10,220 nucleotides of DNA, from positions 1-10,220 of the forward strand of contig DDDD01000168.1 in assembly GCA_002335945.1 (NCBI GenBank). The letters are read 5' to 3'. Source of the stretch: Porticoccaceae bacterium UBA1989. GTDB lineage: Bacteria; Pseudomonadota; Gammaproteobacteria; Pseudomonadales; Porticoccaceae. This document shows, one piece after another, positions 1 through 6,596 of this stretch. The position numbers were made by a program, and so were the translations under genes. Under the pieces are notes generated by a model, which worked only from the letters and a program-made list of their open reading frames with translations, searched no databases and was not told the DNA's origin. How positions within the stretch are numbered: position 1 is the stretch's first letter; every line of letters begins with the position of its first letter.

Positions 1-539
1 CGGCCGCCTGCGGATGAGACGGTAAAACACATCTTGTCGTAGATATCCATAAACGACAGCGGTCCAGAGGTGTAGGCACCAGCACCGGAGACATAGGCAC
101 CTTTGGGACGCAGTGTTGAGAATTCGTAGCCGATACCACAGCCAGCTTTCAATGTTAGACCGGCTTCGAGGTTGCGCTCGAGAATGCCCTGCATGGAGTC
201 GGGAACAATGCCAGACACAGTACAGTTGATCGTTGAAGTAGCGGGCTTGTATGCCTGTGCACCGGCATTGGAAATAATGCGGCCAGCTGGAATGGCGCCA
301 TGTTTAAGTGCCCAGTTGAAGCGTTCGCTCCACAGTGCGCGCTTGTCTTTGTCTTCTACATCAGACAGTGCTTTAGCAACGCGCGCATAGGTCGCGTTGA
401 TGTCACCATCGACAGGCTGCTCTTCTTTGTCCTTAAGACGGTATTTTTTATCCCAGATGTCGAGGGAGGCGTCTTGCATTAGAATTTCCGGGTTTTTCTT
501 CACGGCTTTGACTGTTTTTAATTTCGGTGCACTGCTCAT
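1..539 (-). CDS. nrdJ: Adenosylcobalamin-dependent (class II) ribonucleotide reductase, N-terminal part
   Basis: Reduces ribonucleotides to deoxyribonucleotides with B12 as radical source, so it needs no oxygen. I translated the minus strand from the ATG at 537-539 and obtained 179 codons open to the left edge; the rest of the gene is outside the window. Recognisable parts are an RNR N-terminal segment (about residues 22-95, including PAGRIISNAG), the redox Cys106 in INCTVSG, the DSMQGIL segment (114-120), and the run LTLKAGCGIGYEFSTLRP ending near residue 145, followed by SFMDIYDKM and the start of an SSAGG loop. These are typical of class II enzymes. The start is supported by AAGGG (546-550) six bases upstream. 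It is transcribed away from trpB, with candidate NrdR and DnaA sites in its upstream region. Family is confident; whether the gene is intact or split further left cannot be seen. Confidence 0.9.
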   Translation of the reverse strand, partial: MSSAPKLKTVKAVKKNPEILMQDASLDIWDKKYRLKDKEEQPVDGDINATYARVAKALSDVEDKDKRALWSERFNWALKHGAIPAGRIISNAGAQAYKPATSTINCTVSGIVPDSMQGILERNLEAGLTLKAGCGIGYEFSTLRPKGAYVSGAGAYTSGPLSFMDIYDKMCFTVSSAGG

Positions 540-545
540 TGACTG

Positions 546-550
546 CCCTT
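546..550 (-). promoter_or_regulatory. Ribosome binding site of nrdJ
   Basis: The minus strand reads AAGGG here, six bases before the ATG at 537-539. It decides the start. Another ATG slightly upstream is in a different frame and lacks such a site. Confidence 0.7.
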
Positions 551-566
551 TTAATCATTTTCAACT

Positions 567-582
567 CAGCTAGCGGTAGCTG
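567..582 (-). other. Perfect inverted repeat in the nrdJ leader
   Basis: CAGCTA (567-572) and TAGCTG (577-582) pair around a four-base loop. A competing pairing of TCAGC (566-570) with GCTGA (582-586) is also possible. The hairpin ends about 17 bases before the ribosome binding site and 28 bases before the nrdJ start. It could protect the transcript or affect translation; no U-run follows, so it is not an intrinsic terminator. Confidence 0.35.
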
Positions 583-690
583 CTGATAGTTTTATGGAAT
601 TTTTTTCTTGTCTGTTGCTGCTCTTTGCGTCTTCTTTCGCTACGCTTTTTTTACGCTTCTATGCATTTGTGTATGGATAGTCTATAACTT

Positions 691-718
691 AGTTTATCCT
701 ACATGGTGTGTCTTGCAA
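691..718 (-). promoter_or_regulatory. Candidate sigma-70 promoter for nrdJ
   Basis: On the minus strand TTGCAA (713-718) resembles a -35 box and TAAACT (691-696) a -10 box, with a 16-base spacer. Transcription would start near 684, giving a leader of about 145 nt. An NrdR-box-like site fills the spacer and a better one lies just upstream of the -35, a layout that suits repression. Boxes were matched by eye. Confidence 0.45.
696..711 (-). promoter_or_regulatory. Weaker NrdR-box-like site inside the nrdJ promoter
   Basis: The plus strand ATCCTACATGGTGTGT matches 11 of 16 positions of the NrdR consensus ACACWATATATWGTGT. It starts exactly 31 bases from the stronger copy at 727-742, the spacing usual for paired NrdR boxes (about three helical turns). 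It covers the spacer of the candidate promoter. Alone it would not be convincing; the phasing with the stronger site is the argument. Confidence 0.45.
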
Positions 719-726
719 GTGCTAAT

Positions 727-742
727 CCACTATATCTTGTGT
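727..742 (-). promoter_or_regulatory. NrdR box upstream of nrdJ
   Basis: The plus strand CCACTATATCTTGTGT matches 14 of 16 positions of the NrdR consensus ACACWATATATWGTGT. NrdR is an ATP-cone repressor that senses nucleotide state and controls nrd genes through paired boxes. The site lies just upstream of the candidate nrdJ -35 element, which supports real control of this reductase. Confidence 0.7.
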
Positions 743-791
743 TTTTTCGTCTCAACAACACTAGGAGCGGTTTGTAAGTCATTGAAAAACA

Positions 792-800
792 TGTGGATAA
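792..800 (-). promoter_or_regulatory. Perfect DnaA box upstream of nrdJ
   Basis: The minus strand reads TTATCCACA, the strongest form of the DnaA box (TTATNCACA). It sits about 75 bases upstream of the candidate nrdJ -35. In E. coli DnaA controls the nrdAB promoter through such boxes, so a replication-linked input to nrdJ is plausible. A single nine-base match can also occur by chance. Confidence 0.5.
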
Positions 801-891
801 CTAGCCCTGATCCGCGCCCCTAATGGGCTGGGAAAAATAACTGACCCTGATCAACAAACCGGTCACGCTGGCTGGCCGTATAAAAGTGTCA

Positions 892-920
892 TTGTGCCAA
901 TCCAGCGACTTGGCTAAACT
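892..920 (+). promoter_or_regulatory. Candidate promoter for trpBA
   Basis: TTGTGC (892-897) and TAAACT (915-920) are separated by 17 bases and would start transcription near 927, giving a leader of about 67 nt. A second, weaker option is TTGGCT (910-915) with GCTATT (933-938). No attenuator hairpin or Trp-codon leader was seen, so I cannot say how the genes are regulated. Confidence 0.35.
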
Positions 921-993
921 AGGCGCTTTATTGCTATTCATCTAAAAAGCGGCTTCCCACAGGGGAATCTGTCGCAATCTATAGAGGGTTTTC

Positions 994-2253
994 ATGGATA
1001 TTTTTGACTTCTCCGACGGCCGTGAAGGCTACTACGGAAAGTACGGTGGTGTTTTTCTGCCTGAGATTCTGCATGCAACGATTGAGGAGCTCCTGGTGTG
1101 CTTCCGTGAATGTAAAGCGGACCCCAAGTTCTGGCAGGACTATGTAACCCTACTGCAAAATTATTCAGGCCGTCCTACGCCCGTTACCCATCTCGAAAAC
1201 CTGTCTCGTAAACTGGGCGGTGCGCAGATTTATGTCAAGCGCGATGACCTCAACCACACCGGCTCTCACAAGATTAATAATGTGATGGGGCAGGGGTTGC
1301 TGTGTCAGCGACTGGGTAAGAAGCGAGTCATTGCTGAAACCGGTGCTGGCCAACATGGTTTTGCTACCGCCACCATGGCGGCCAAGTTTGGTTTTGACTG
1401 TAAAATTTATATGGGTGCGGTGGATGTTGCTCGGCAGCGACCCAATGTGTTTTGGATGGAAAATCTTGGCGCTGAGGTGATTGCGGTTGAAGATGGCCAG
1501 CGCACCTTAAAAGATGCGGTGAATGCCTGTATGCGTGACTGGGTGACTAATATGGCTGACACCCATTATATTCTGGGTACGGCCTGTGGTCCTCACCCTT
1601 TTCCTGAAATGGTTAGCTGGTTTCAGTCGATTATTGGTATGGAAGCGAGAGAGCAAATTTTAAAACAGGCGGGTCGTCTGCCTGATCGTGTCTATGCCTG
1701 TGTGGGCGGTGGATCTAATGCCATGGGTATTTTCCAGGGCTTTTTTGATGACGATAATGTTGAGTTGGTTGGCTGTGAAGCCGGTGGCCATGGTGTGGGT
1801 TCTTATATGCACTCGGCGCGTCTGGCTTACGACGATGCTACGGTAGGCGTTGCTCAGGGTTATAAAACCTACTTCCTCCAAGATAAGGAAGGCAATATGG
1901 CAGAAACCCATTCGGTTGCTGCCGGCCTAGACTACATTGGTGTGAACCCAATTTTCTCCTATTTGCATGATCAGGGCAAAGTACGCTTTGAAGCGGCCAC
2001 AGATATTGAAGTAAAAGAGGCTCTTAAGCTGACTATGCGCACAGAGGGTTTGATTCCTGCGTTAGAAAGCACCCATGCCTTTGTCACGGCGATTAAAGAA
2101 GCGCCCACCATGAGCAAGGACGAGATTATTCTGATTAACCAATCTGGCCGTGGCGATAAAGATATCTTTACCATTGCCGATGCACTGGATGATGCTAAAT
2201 GGAAAACGTTTATTGGTGGCAAAGCCGATCAATACCGTGGGGAGAATAGCTAA
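994..2253 (+). CDS. trpB: Tryptophan synthase beta chain
   Basis: PLP enzyme joining indole and serine to make tryptophan, working with TrpA as an alpha2beta2 complex in the cytoplasm. At 419 residues it is slightly longer than the usual ~400. Seen: PLP lysine K93 in HTGSHKINN, catalytic E115 in AETGAGQHGFATAT, the phosphate loop GGGSNAMG (about 238-245), D313 in GLDY, and NQSGRGDKD near 382-390. The six-residue offset from E. coli numbering (K87, E109) agrees with the start at 994, which has GAGGG (984-988) five bases upstream. Several normally well-kept stretches differ: RQRPNVFWM where RQALNVFRM is usual, and GLDYIGVNPIFSYL where GLDYPGVGPEHAYL is usual. This suggests a distinct TrpB lineage or transferred copy. 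It overlaps trpA by one base; trpF is not adjacent on the upstream side. Confidence 0.95.
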   Translation: MDIFDFSDGREGYYGKYGGVFLPEILHATIEELLVCFRECKADPKFWQDYVTLLQNYSGRPTPVTHLENLSRKLGGAQIYVKRDDLNHTGSHKINNVMGQGLLCQRLGKKRVIAETGAGQHGFATATMAAKFGFDCKIYMGAVDVARQRPNVFWMENLGAEVIAVEDGQRTLKDAVNACMRDWVTNMADTHYILGTACGPHPFPEMVSWFQSIIGMEAREQILKQAGRLPDRVYACVGGGSNAMGIFQGFFDDDNVELVGCEAGGHGVGSYMHSARLAYDDATVGVAQGYKTYFLQDKEGNMAETHSVAAGLDYIGVNPIFSYLHDQGKVRFEAATDIEVKEALKLTMRTEGLIPALESTHAFVTAIKEAPTMSKDEIILINQSGRGDKDIFTIADALDDAKWKTFIGGKADQYRGENS

Positions 2254-3020
2254 TGGGTCTTGAGTCGTATATTGCCGAGCGCAAACAGCACAAAGATTTA
2301 TTGGTGATGGCCCATGTAGTTTGTGGCTATCCGTCCTTTGAGGCCAATATGCAGGAATTAGAAATCATGCATGAGGCTGGTGTGGATCTGGTGGAATTAC
2401 AGTTCCCATTTTCTGAGCCCAGTGCCGATGGCCCGCTTTTTGTGCATGCCAATGAGCAGTCATTAAAGTCGGGCACGACGGTTGATCAGTGTTTTGATTT
2501 TATGAAGCTGGTGTCTGAACGCTTTTCTTTTAAAGTGTTGATGATGGGTTACTACAACACTGTATTCAAAATGGGCGAAGAGGTTTTTGTTCAGCGCTTA
2601 AAAGAAGCGGGTGGTGTGGGTTATATCGTGCCTGACCTGCCCCTTGAAGAATCTGCACATCTCCATGCCCTGTCGGAAGCGGCGGATATTGAGCCGATTA
2701 TTTTAATGACGCCCACTAGTAGTGATAAGCGCCTTGCCCAGCTGGGTGCCATTAGCCGCGGCATGGTTTATGTGGTGGCTCGTAAAGGGGTTACCGGCTC
2801 TAAAACCAATATGGGTGATGACGTGATCGGTCTTATTGAGCGTTGTCGCCAACATACTTCCGTACCCATGGGTGTGGGCTTTGGTATTAGCAGTAAGGCG
2901 GATATGGATTTCTTGCGCGGGAATGCGGATATGGCCATTGTTGGAACGGCCGCTCTGCAAACCTGGGAAGATTCAGGCGCTGAGGGTTTGAAAAAGTTCT
3001 TTGCTGAGCTGATGGCCTAG
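2253..3020 (+). CDS. trpA: Tryptophan synthase alpha chain
   Basis: TIM-barrel enzyme that cleaves indole-3-glycerol phosphate and passes indole to TrpB. The 255 residues are close to the family norm of about 265. Catalytic E48 (VDLVEL) and D59 (SADGP) are present, as are YYN (100-102), PDLP (127-130), Y173 and the mobile loop GVTGSKT (179-185), and the phosphate-binding GFGIS segment. Deviations from the usual consensus are CGYP in place of AGDP near residues 24-27 and VELQFPFSEP in place of IELGxPFSDP. The ATG shares its A with the TAA of trpB and GGGGAG (2239-2244) lies eight bases upstream, so the two are translated together. The divergence matches that of TrpB, so the pair probably evolved or moved together. 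Confidence 0.95.
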   Translation: MGLESYIAERKQHKDLLVMAHVVCGYPSFEANMQELEIMHEAGVDLVELQFPFSEPSADGPLFVHANEQSLKSGTTVDQCFDFMKLVSERFSFKVLMMGYYNTVFKMGEEVFVQRLKEAGGVGYIVPDLPLEESAHLHALSEAADIEPIILMTPTSSDKRLAQLGAISRGMVYVVARKGVTGSKTNMGDDVIGLIERCRQHTSVPMGVGFGISSKADMDFLRGNADMAIVGTAALQTWEDSGAEGLKKFFAELMA

Positions 3021-3045
3021 TTAGAGAAAAGCCATAGGTAAAAGG

Positions 3046-3771
3046 TTAGTTTTCTTCTACCACCGAGAAGCGCCAATCATTAATCACCTGTGAGCGCACT
3101 TCCTCCAGCTCGGGAATAGCACCTAGGCTGGCATTTTCGATACAGACCAGATGCACCCCATGGCCTGAGGCTATGGGGCCAGCCCAGCAGGGCAGGTCGC
3201 CCTCTTTTACCAACTCAAATAATTTCTGTGCAAAGTTGTTACCAAACTCATCGTCAATTTTGGTGGAGGTGGCTGAAAAGTAGCGCTCGGCTAATGTTGA
3301 TTGATCGCCCTGTGGCTCGGTTTCTGAAATCCCTTGCAGGGCTTGCATAGCCTTTAGCCTAGCCTGACCACCATGTTTGGCTCTCGAAAAGACAATCTGT
3401 TTAAAACTAAAGCGGGATGATTCCCGATACTGGGCTCTATGCTCTGCGTAAAAGGCCGCCAGTTCTTTGTCTGTGGGCTGTCGACGGGTGGTAATATTTT
3501 TGGTGAGGCCTTCGAGTTTAATTTCCATGGCGGAATGATTAACCACTTCGTCGATATCGGCACTCATGCCTTCGGTACCTTCTGCTTCTTCACCAAAAAA
3601 GCTTGTTTCGATACGCTGTTCTAGGGTACTTATATCTGGCAGGTTTTGGCGATTGGCGTCCCAGTCAATATCGCTTGGGGCATCGGGGTCTAAAGATAGT
3701 AGCCAATAGGCAGCAAACCCCAGTGCGATAAGCAGGAAAGTCCGTAAGAGAATTTTGGGGAAGGCGGTCAT
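3046..3771 (-). CDS. Membrane-anchored parvulin-like (PpiC/SurA-type) peptidyl-prolyl isomerase
   Basis: Predicted envelope folding helper of 241 residues. A single hydrophobic helix (about 8-26, ILLRTFLLIALGFAAYWLL) follows a short positive N-terminus, so the rest should face the periplasm. After a linker and a helical region (about 70-115, with PTDKELAAFYAEH), a parvulin-like domain spans about 118-212: FSFKQIVFS stands where family members have a HIL strand, and GPIASGHGVHLVCI matches the closing strand. The His of the HIL motif is Gln, so isomerase activity is uncertain and it may be only a chaperone. I chose the ATG at 3769-3771. The longer frame from 3846 would add 25 residues overlapping the M48 gene and push the anchor inward. 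The gene follows the M48 stop by 13 bases, so the two are likely co-transcribed. Its stop lies 25 bases from the convergent trpA, with no clear terminator. Confidence 0.7.
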   Translation of the reverse strand: MTAFPKILLRTFLLIALGFAAYWLLSLDPDAPSDIDWDANRQNLPDISTLEQRIETSFFGEEAEGTEGMSADIDEVVNHSAMEIKLEGLTKNITTRRQPTDKELAAFYAEHRAQYRESSRFSFKQIVFSRAKHGGQARLKAMQALQGISETEPQGDQSTLAERYFSATSTKIDDEFGNNFAQKLFELVKEGDLPCWAGPIASGHGVHLVCIENASLGAIPELEEVRSQVINDWRFSVVEEN

Positions 3772-3784
3772 ATTGAATGGCTCA

Positions 3785-5200
3785 CTACTGTTTAAATATT
3801 TTAATCCAGTCACCAGCACTGGGTTCGCCGCTGGGATAGAAGCCATTGATTATACGCAGATCTTGACTGTCTACGGCATTGAGTTTGAGTGCCTTGGTCA
3901 GTCCGTCAAAGGTGGTGCGGCTGGTGGCCTTTACATAATTGATGGTCTTGGGTTTTTGTCCGGCAATCTCACGACTGGAAATAGGACGGAATGTATTGAT
4001 TGCGGTAATAAATAGTTTGTCTGTCTCGATAAAGGCGTCCTGCTCGGTGACTTCGCCGGAAAAAAGATAGGCATTAAGTTTGTAATAGACCACGGCGATG
4101 CGGCTGTCTGGGCCTTTGTCGCCGCCGGGCAAAATACCCGTAAAGCCTTTGAGTCGCGCTGGGGCTATAGATTTGCCTTCCTTTAATTGAGAGACCTTTA
4201 GATAGTTATACAGATATTCTTCTGGGGTCTGGGAGGTCCGTGCGATGGGCCGCATCTTTAATGTGGCGGTTTTGTCTTCTGGGGCGCCGCTGGCCATAAA
4301 TGGTTTGGGGTTGGCGTTCTGTTTCCAGTCTTTAGGAAAGTCGAACCGCACTCTAAGGCGCATATTTGAGAAGCGTTCGGGCTTTTTTTCTTTGGCGAGA
4401 AAGTTTTCCCCCCAGATTAGGCCGTCGGTTAGCTGACGGTAGCGACTGGCGCCATTGTCTCGTGTTTCGTCGGACTTTACGGCATTGGCTTTACTGACCA
4501 CGGTGCGTAAGCGGCTGTCATTGCGAGGGTGACTGGAGAAAATACCATGGTAGGTCTGCTTGGAGGCTCCCTTGGCCTTCGCGCGATCCTTCTGCAGGCT
4601 TTCGTAGTCTTTCATGATGGAGAGCATGCTAATCATCTCAGAGGGCGCATAGCCCAATTTGGCCATGTATTCAGCGCCGGCTTCGTCCGCTTCTAATTCG
4701 TTGCGACGGCCGTGACCGCGGATAATTGAATTGGCGTAGGCCATTCCCGCTTCATAGACCTCGTTGCTGCCCGACAATACGGCGGCAATAGTTGAGAGTA
4801 TCTGGGCGCCGGTGGCTTTGCCCTCTTGGCCGGTCACATGTTTACGGGTGATATGACCGACTTCGTGGGCGAGCACTGACACCAGCTGGGCTTCATTGCT
4901 CACATAGTTGAGTAGGCCGCGGTTGACGTAAATATAGTTGTCCCGGGTAGCAAAGGCATTTAGGTCGGGGGAGTCGAGTAGGGTGAAGGTGAACTCTTCA
5001 CCGGCCATTTCTGACACGGAGATAATTTCGGCGCCGAGTTTTTTGATATAGGCATCCAGTTCGGGGTCGTCGTAGAGCGCGGTGCCCTCTAACACCTCTT
5101 TATAAATTTCTTCGCCAGTGACGGCACTCCATGCATATGGGGCCAGCATCAAGAGGCTGAGGAGGGCGGTGGCAATTATCTGGCGACGATTAAGAGGCAT
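3785..5200 (-). CDS. Periplasmic M48-family zinc metalloprotease (BepA-like) with C-terminal extension
   Basis: Predicted exported zinc protease for envelope protein quality control, of 471 residues. A signal peptide (about 1-26, RR then a Leu/Ala-rich core ending AWSA) directs it to the periplasm. The catalytic HEVGH lies at 112-116, the third zinc ligand E168 in NELEADEAG, and the family's SSHP at 222-225 after the helical region. BepA (YfgC) has the same core but then TPR repeats. Here residues about 265-400 form a mixed alpha/beta region with no TPR pattern I can see, and the last ~65 residues (from about 407, TINYVKATSRTTF onward) look LysM-like or similar. The start is fixed by the signal peptide although no clear ribosome site precedes it; it begins 25 bases after the upstream lipoprotein gene. 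Confident for M48, unsure for substrate. Confidence 0.88.
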   Translation of the reverse strand: MPLNRRQIIATALLSLLMLAPYAWSAVTGEEIYKEVLEGTALYDDPELDAYIKKLGAEIISVSEMAGEEFTFTLLDSPDLNAFATRDNYIYVNRGLLNYVSNEAQLVSVLAHEVGHITRKHVTGQEGKATGAQILSTIAAVLSGSNEVYEAGMAYANSIIRGHGRRNELEADEAGAEYMAKLGYAPSEMISMLSIMKDYESLQKDRAKAKGASKQTYHGIFSSHPRNDSRLRTVVSKANAVKSDETRDNGASRYRQLTDGLIWGENFLAKEKKPERFSNMRLRVRFDFPKDWKQNANPKPFMASGAPEDKTATLKMRPIARTSQTPEEYLYNYLKVSQLKEGKSIAPARLKGFTGILPGGDKGPDSRIAVVYYKLNAYLFSGEVTEQDAFIETDKLFITAINTFRPISSREIAGQKPKTINYVKATSRTTFDGLTKALKLNAVDSQDLRIINGFYPSGEPSAGDWIKIFKQ

Positions 5201-5225
5201 AGTATTTGGCTAGTCAGTGGATTGA

Positions 5226-5900
5226 TTATTGGGGGTTGGCTAGTTGGGTGGTAAAAAACCCTTTCAGCTGGTTGCCAAGACTTGAGCAGGCATCACTTTT
5301 TACCGGTGTTAAAAATGGGATAGGGGCCACAGCGCCAATTAAATACGAAGTGCCCTCGGAGTCGACGCGCAGGCGACCTTTTTCGGTCAGGTCCTGCAGA
5401 TCCCAGACAATGGCTTCATAGACAGAGAGCTTGTCCCATTGCGCGAAACCAAAGCAGCCACCGCCGCCGGGTCCAATGGCGCAGCTTATAGAACCACCAG
5501 AATCCAAGGTTTCTGTGGAGCCATCCAGCCATACTAGATAGCGCACATCAAGCTTATCTACTTCGGCCTTGATGCTGGCGTCTTGCATGAGTCGTTTAAG
5601 TCGCGGTAGGCCTTTGGGTGCAGTGCGGGGTTCAAACCAAGGATAAATGGCATCGATAAATACCTGCTCTGGCAGTACGCCGATATCGGCGCCGGTCATT
5701 CTTTTGCCCACGCAGCCAATAAATTCACGGTCGGTTTCATAATGGCCCGCATCTCTGCGACCGAGTACGACCACTTTCTCGCCTGCGTTCAGTTCTATGG
5801 GTTCACCCGTGGGTCGATATTCGTCAATGGTGGTGGTAGCGGCACAGCCGGCTAGGACGGTACTAAATAGTATTGCGATGAGTTTGCTTGAGGTTTTCAT
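5226..5900 (-). CDS. Putative outer-membrane lipoprotein of unknown function (second lipoprotein)
   Basis: A lipoprotein of 224 residues. The signal ends in the lipobox LAGC with lipidated C19, and Ala at +2 predicts transfer to the outer membrane by Lol. The mature part has four more cysteines (63, 140, 149, 205), enough for two disulfides, with a glycine-rich loop GPGGGG between Cys140 and Cys149. Motifs include LDVRYLVWLDG (117-127), YEAIVWDL (161-168) and GAVAPIPFLTPV (189-200) before Cys205; the strand pattern suggests a small alpha/beta or beta domain. I cannot name a function. It starts inside the stop of the previous lipoprotein gene (ATGA overlap) with GGAGG before it, so the two are coupled and may form a complex. 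Position after the vWA genes suggests a link to that machine. Confidence 0.75.
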   Translation of the reverse strand: MKTSSKLIAILFSTVLAGCAATTTIDEYRPTGEPIELNAGEKVVVLGRRDAGHYETDREFIGCVGKRMTGADIGVLPEQVFIDAIYPWFEPRTAPKGLPRLKRLMQDASIKAEVDKLDVRYLVWLDGSTETLDSGGSISCAIGPGGGGCFGFAQWDKLSVYEAIVWDLQDLTEKGRLRVDSEGTSYLIGAVAPIPFLTPVKSDACSSLGNQLKGFFTTQLANPQ

Positions 5901-6583
5901 TTTGATGCCTCCGCGCTGTTAGCCTGCTGAGGACTGGTTTGACTGTCCGCTGGAGCCGATGATGTTGCCTGTAATTGCTGAGACCTTCTCAGTTCTTGCG
6001 CTACCCAGTTATTGACTGCTGGGATGCGGTAAAAATCGAGCATCAGTTTGGCGCCGGCATCGCGAAGGGCAATAATCGAGGCCTCTTCAATGGCACCGCC
6101 TTTTGATGCCATAAAGGCATCGGGGGTTTTGCCATAGGCGGGCATAAACCAGCTGTCGATAGCCTCGCCATCGACGGTTTCGAGATCAAGGTTGTATTTT
6201 ATCCATACTTCGAACACGTTTAGATAGTTGTCTGAAGGAGTGGATACCTGGACTTCTCGCACTGAGGGAATAATAACCATGGCATTCTCGGAGGTTATCT
6301 CTTCTCTACTCGAGACGAATTCAAGCTTACTGAATAACCCGGCAAAGGCATTGCGCAGCAGGCGCACCTGAGCGGCTCCGATATCGATCATAGTTTTCGC
6401 ATTGGGCTTGGCGACATAGGTGGCGAAGCTCGGTTCAAAAACCACCGTAGCGCTGAGTGGTTTTGGTTTTGCCAGTACCTGCGGAAATTCATTGGTTAAC
6501 TGCACCGACGCAGAAGTGCTGCAGCCGGACAGAATTATTAAAATTATAATGGCAGCGAATCTGTTCATTTTTATCATTATCAT
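5897..6583 (-). CDS. Putative outer-membrane lipoprotein of unknown function (first lipoprotein)
   Basis: A lipoprotein of 228 residues. A hydrophobic stretch ends in LSGC with C21 as the lipid site and Ser at +2, predicting the outer membrane. The mature domain (about 27-197) has strand-like blocks such as LSATVVFEPSF (43-53) and VFEVWIKYNLDLETVDG (123-139) and helices around 70-88 and 164-185. This alternating layout resembles small secretion or transport auxiliary lipoproteins, but I cannot assign a family. The last ~30 residues are a disordered Gln/Ser/Ala-rich tail. Three Met codons lie near the start; the first (6583) is chosen because AAGGG lies about nine bases upstream, overlapping the TAA of the vWA gene. 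It begins 13 bases after that gene and overlaps the next lipoprotein gene by four bases. Confidence 0.75.
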   Translation of the reverse strand: MIMIKMNRFAAIIILIILSGCSTSASVQLTNEFPQVLAKPKPLSATVVFEPSFATYVAKPNAKTMIDIGAAQVRLLRNAFAGLFSKLEFVSSREEITSENAMVIIPSVREVQVSTPSDNYLNVFEVWIKYNLDLETVDGEAIDSWFMPAYGKTPDAFMASKGGAIEEASIIALRDAGAKLMLDFYRIPAVNNWVAQELRRSQQLQATSSAPADSQTSPQQANSAEASK

Positions 6584-6596
6584 AATTAAATACCCT

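Larger units (their letters stand above)
540..993. other. Divergent nrdJ/trpB intergenic region without a supported gene
   Basis: These 454 bases lie between the two divergent starts. An open frame exists on the plus strand (608-823), but it encodes a Cys/Phe/Tyr-rich peptide with no plausible ribosome site and overlaps the nrdJ control sites, so I do not call it. The nrdJ side has a long purine-rich leader of about 145 nt (deduced from the candidate promoter) with two TACGCTT copies (641-647 and 652-658, plus-strand reading). No B12-box-like GCCACTG sequence was noticed, so there is no evidence for a cobalamin riboswitch. No Trp-codon-rich leader peptide precedes trpB. Confidence 0.6.

Noticed and set aside
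172..482. Two plus-strand open frames opposite nrdJ
   Set aside because: They are antisense to a clear NrdJ reading frame and have no coding features of their own.
540..700. Cobalamin riboswitch before the B12-dependent reductase
   Set aside because: No B12-box-like sequence was seen on the minus strand, and the deduced leader is short for this class.
608..823. 71-residue open frame on the plus strand between nrdJ and trpB
   Set aside because: Odd composition rich in Cys, Phe, Tyr and Val, no ribosome site, and overlap with the nrdJ promoter, NrdR boxes and DnaA box.
812..834. AGCCC...GGGCT stem as terminator
   Set aside because: No gene ends here and the run that follows is A-rich on the plus strand rather than T-rich.
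3012..3055. Possible bidirectional terminator between trpA and the convergent gene
   Set aside because: Only weak stems (ATGGC/GCCAT at 3012-3016 and 3031-3035; AGAAAA/TTTTCT at 3025-3030 and 3050-3055) with long loops and no U-run.
3772..3846. Longer N-terminus for the PPIase-like protein starting at 3846
   Set aside because: It would overlap the M48 gene by 62 bases and put 25 extra residues before the membrane anchor; the ATG at 3769-3771 fits better.
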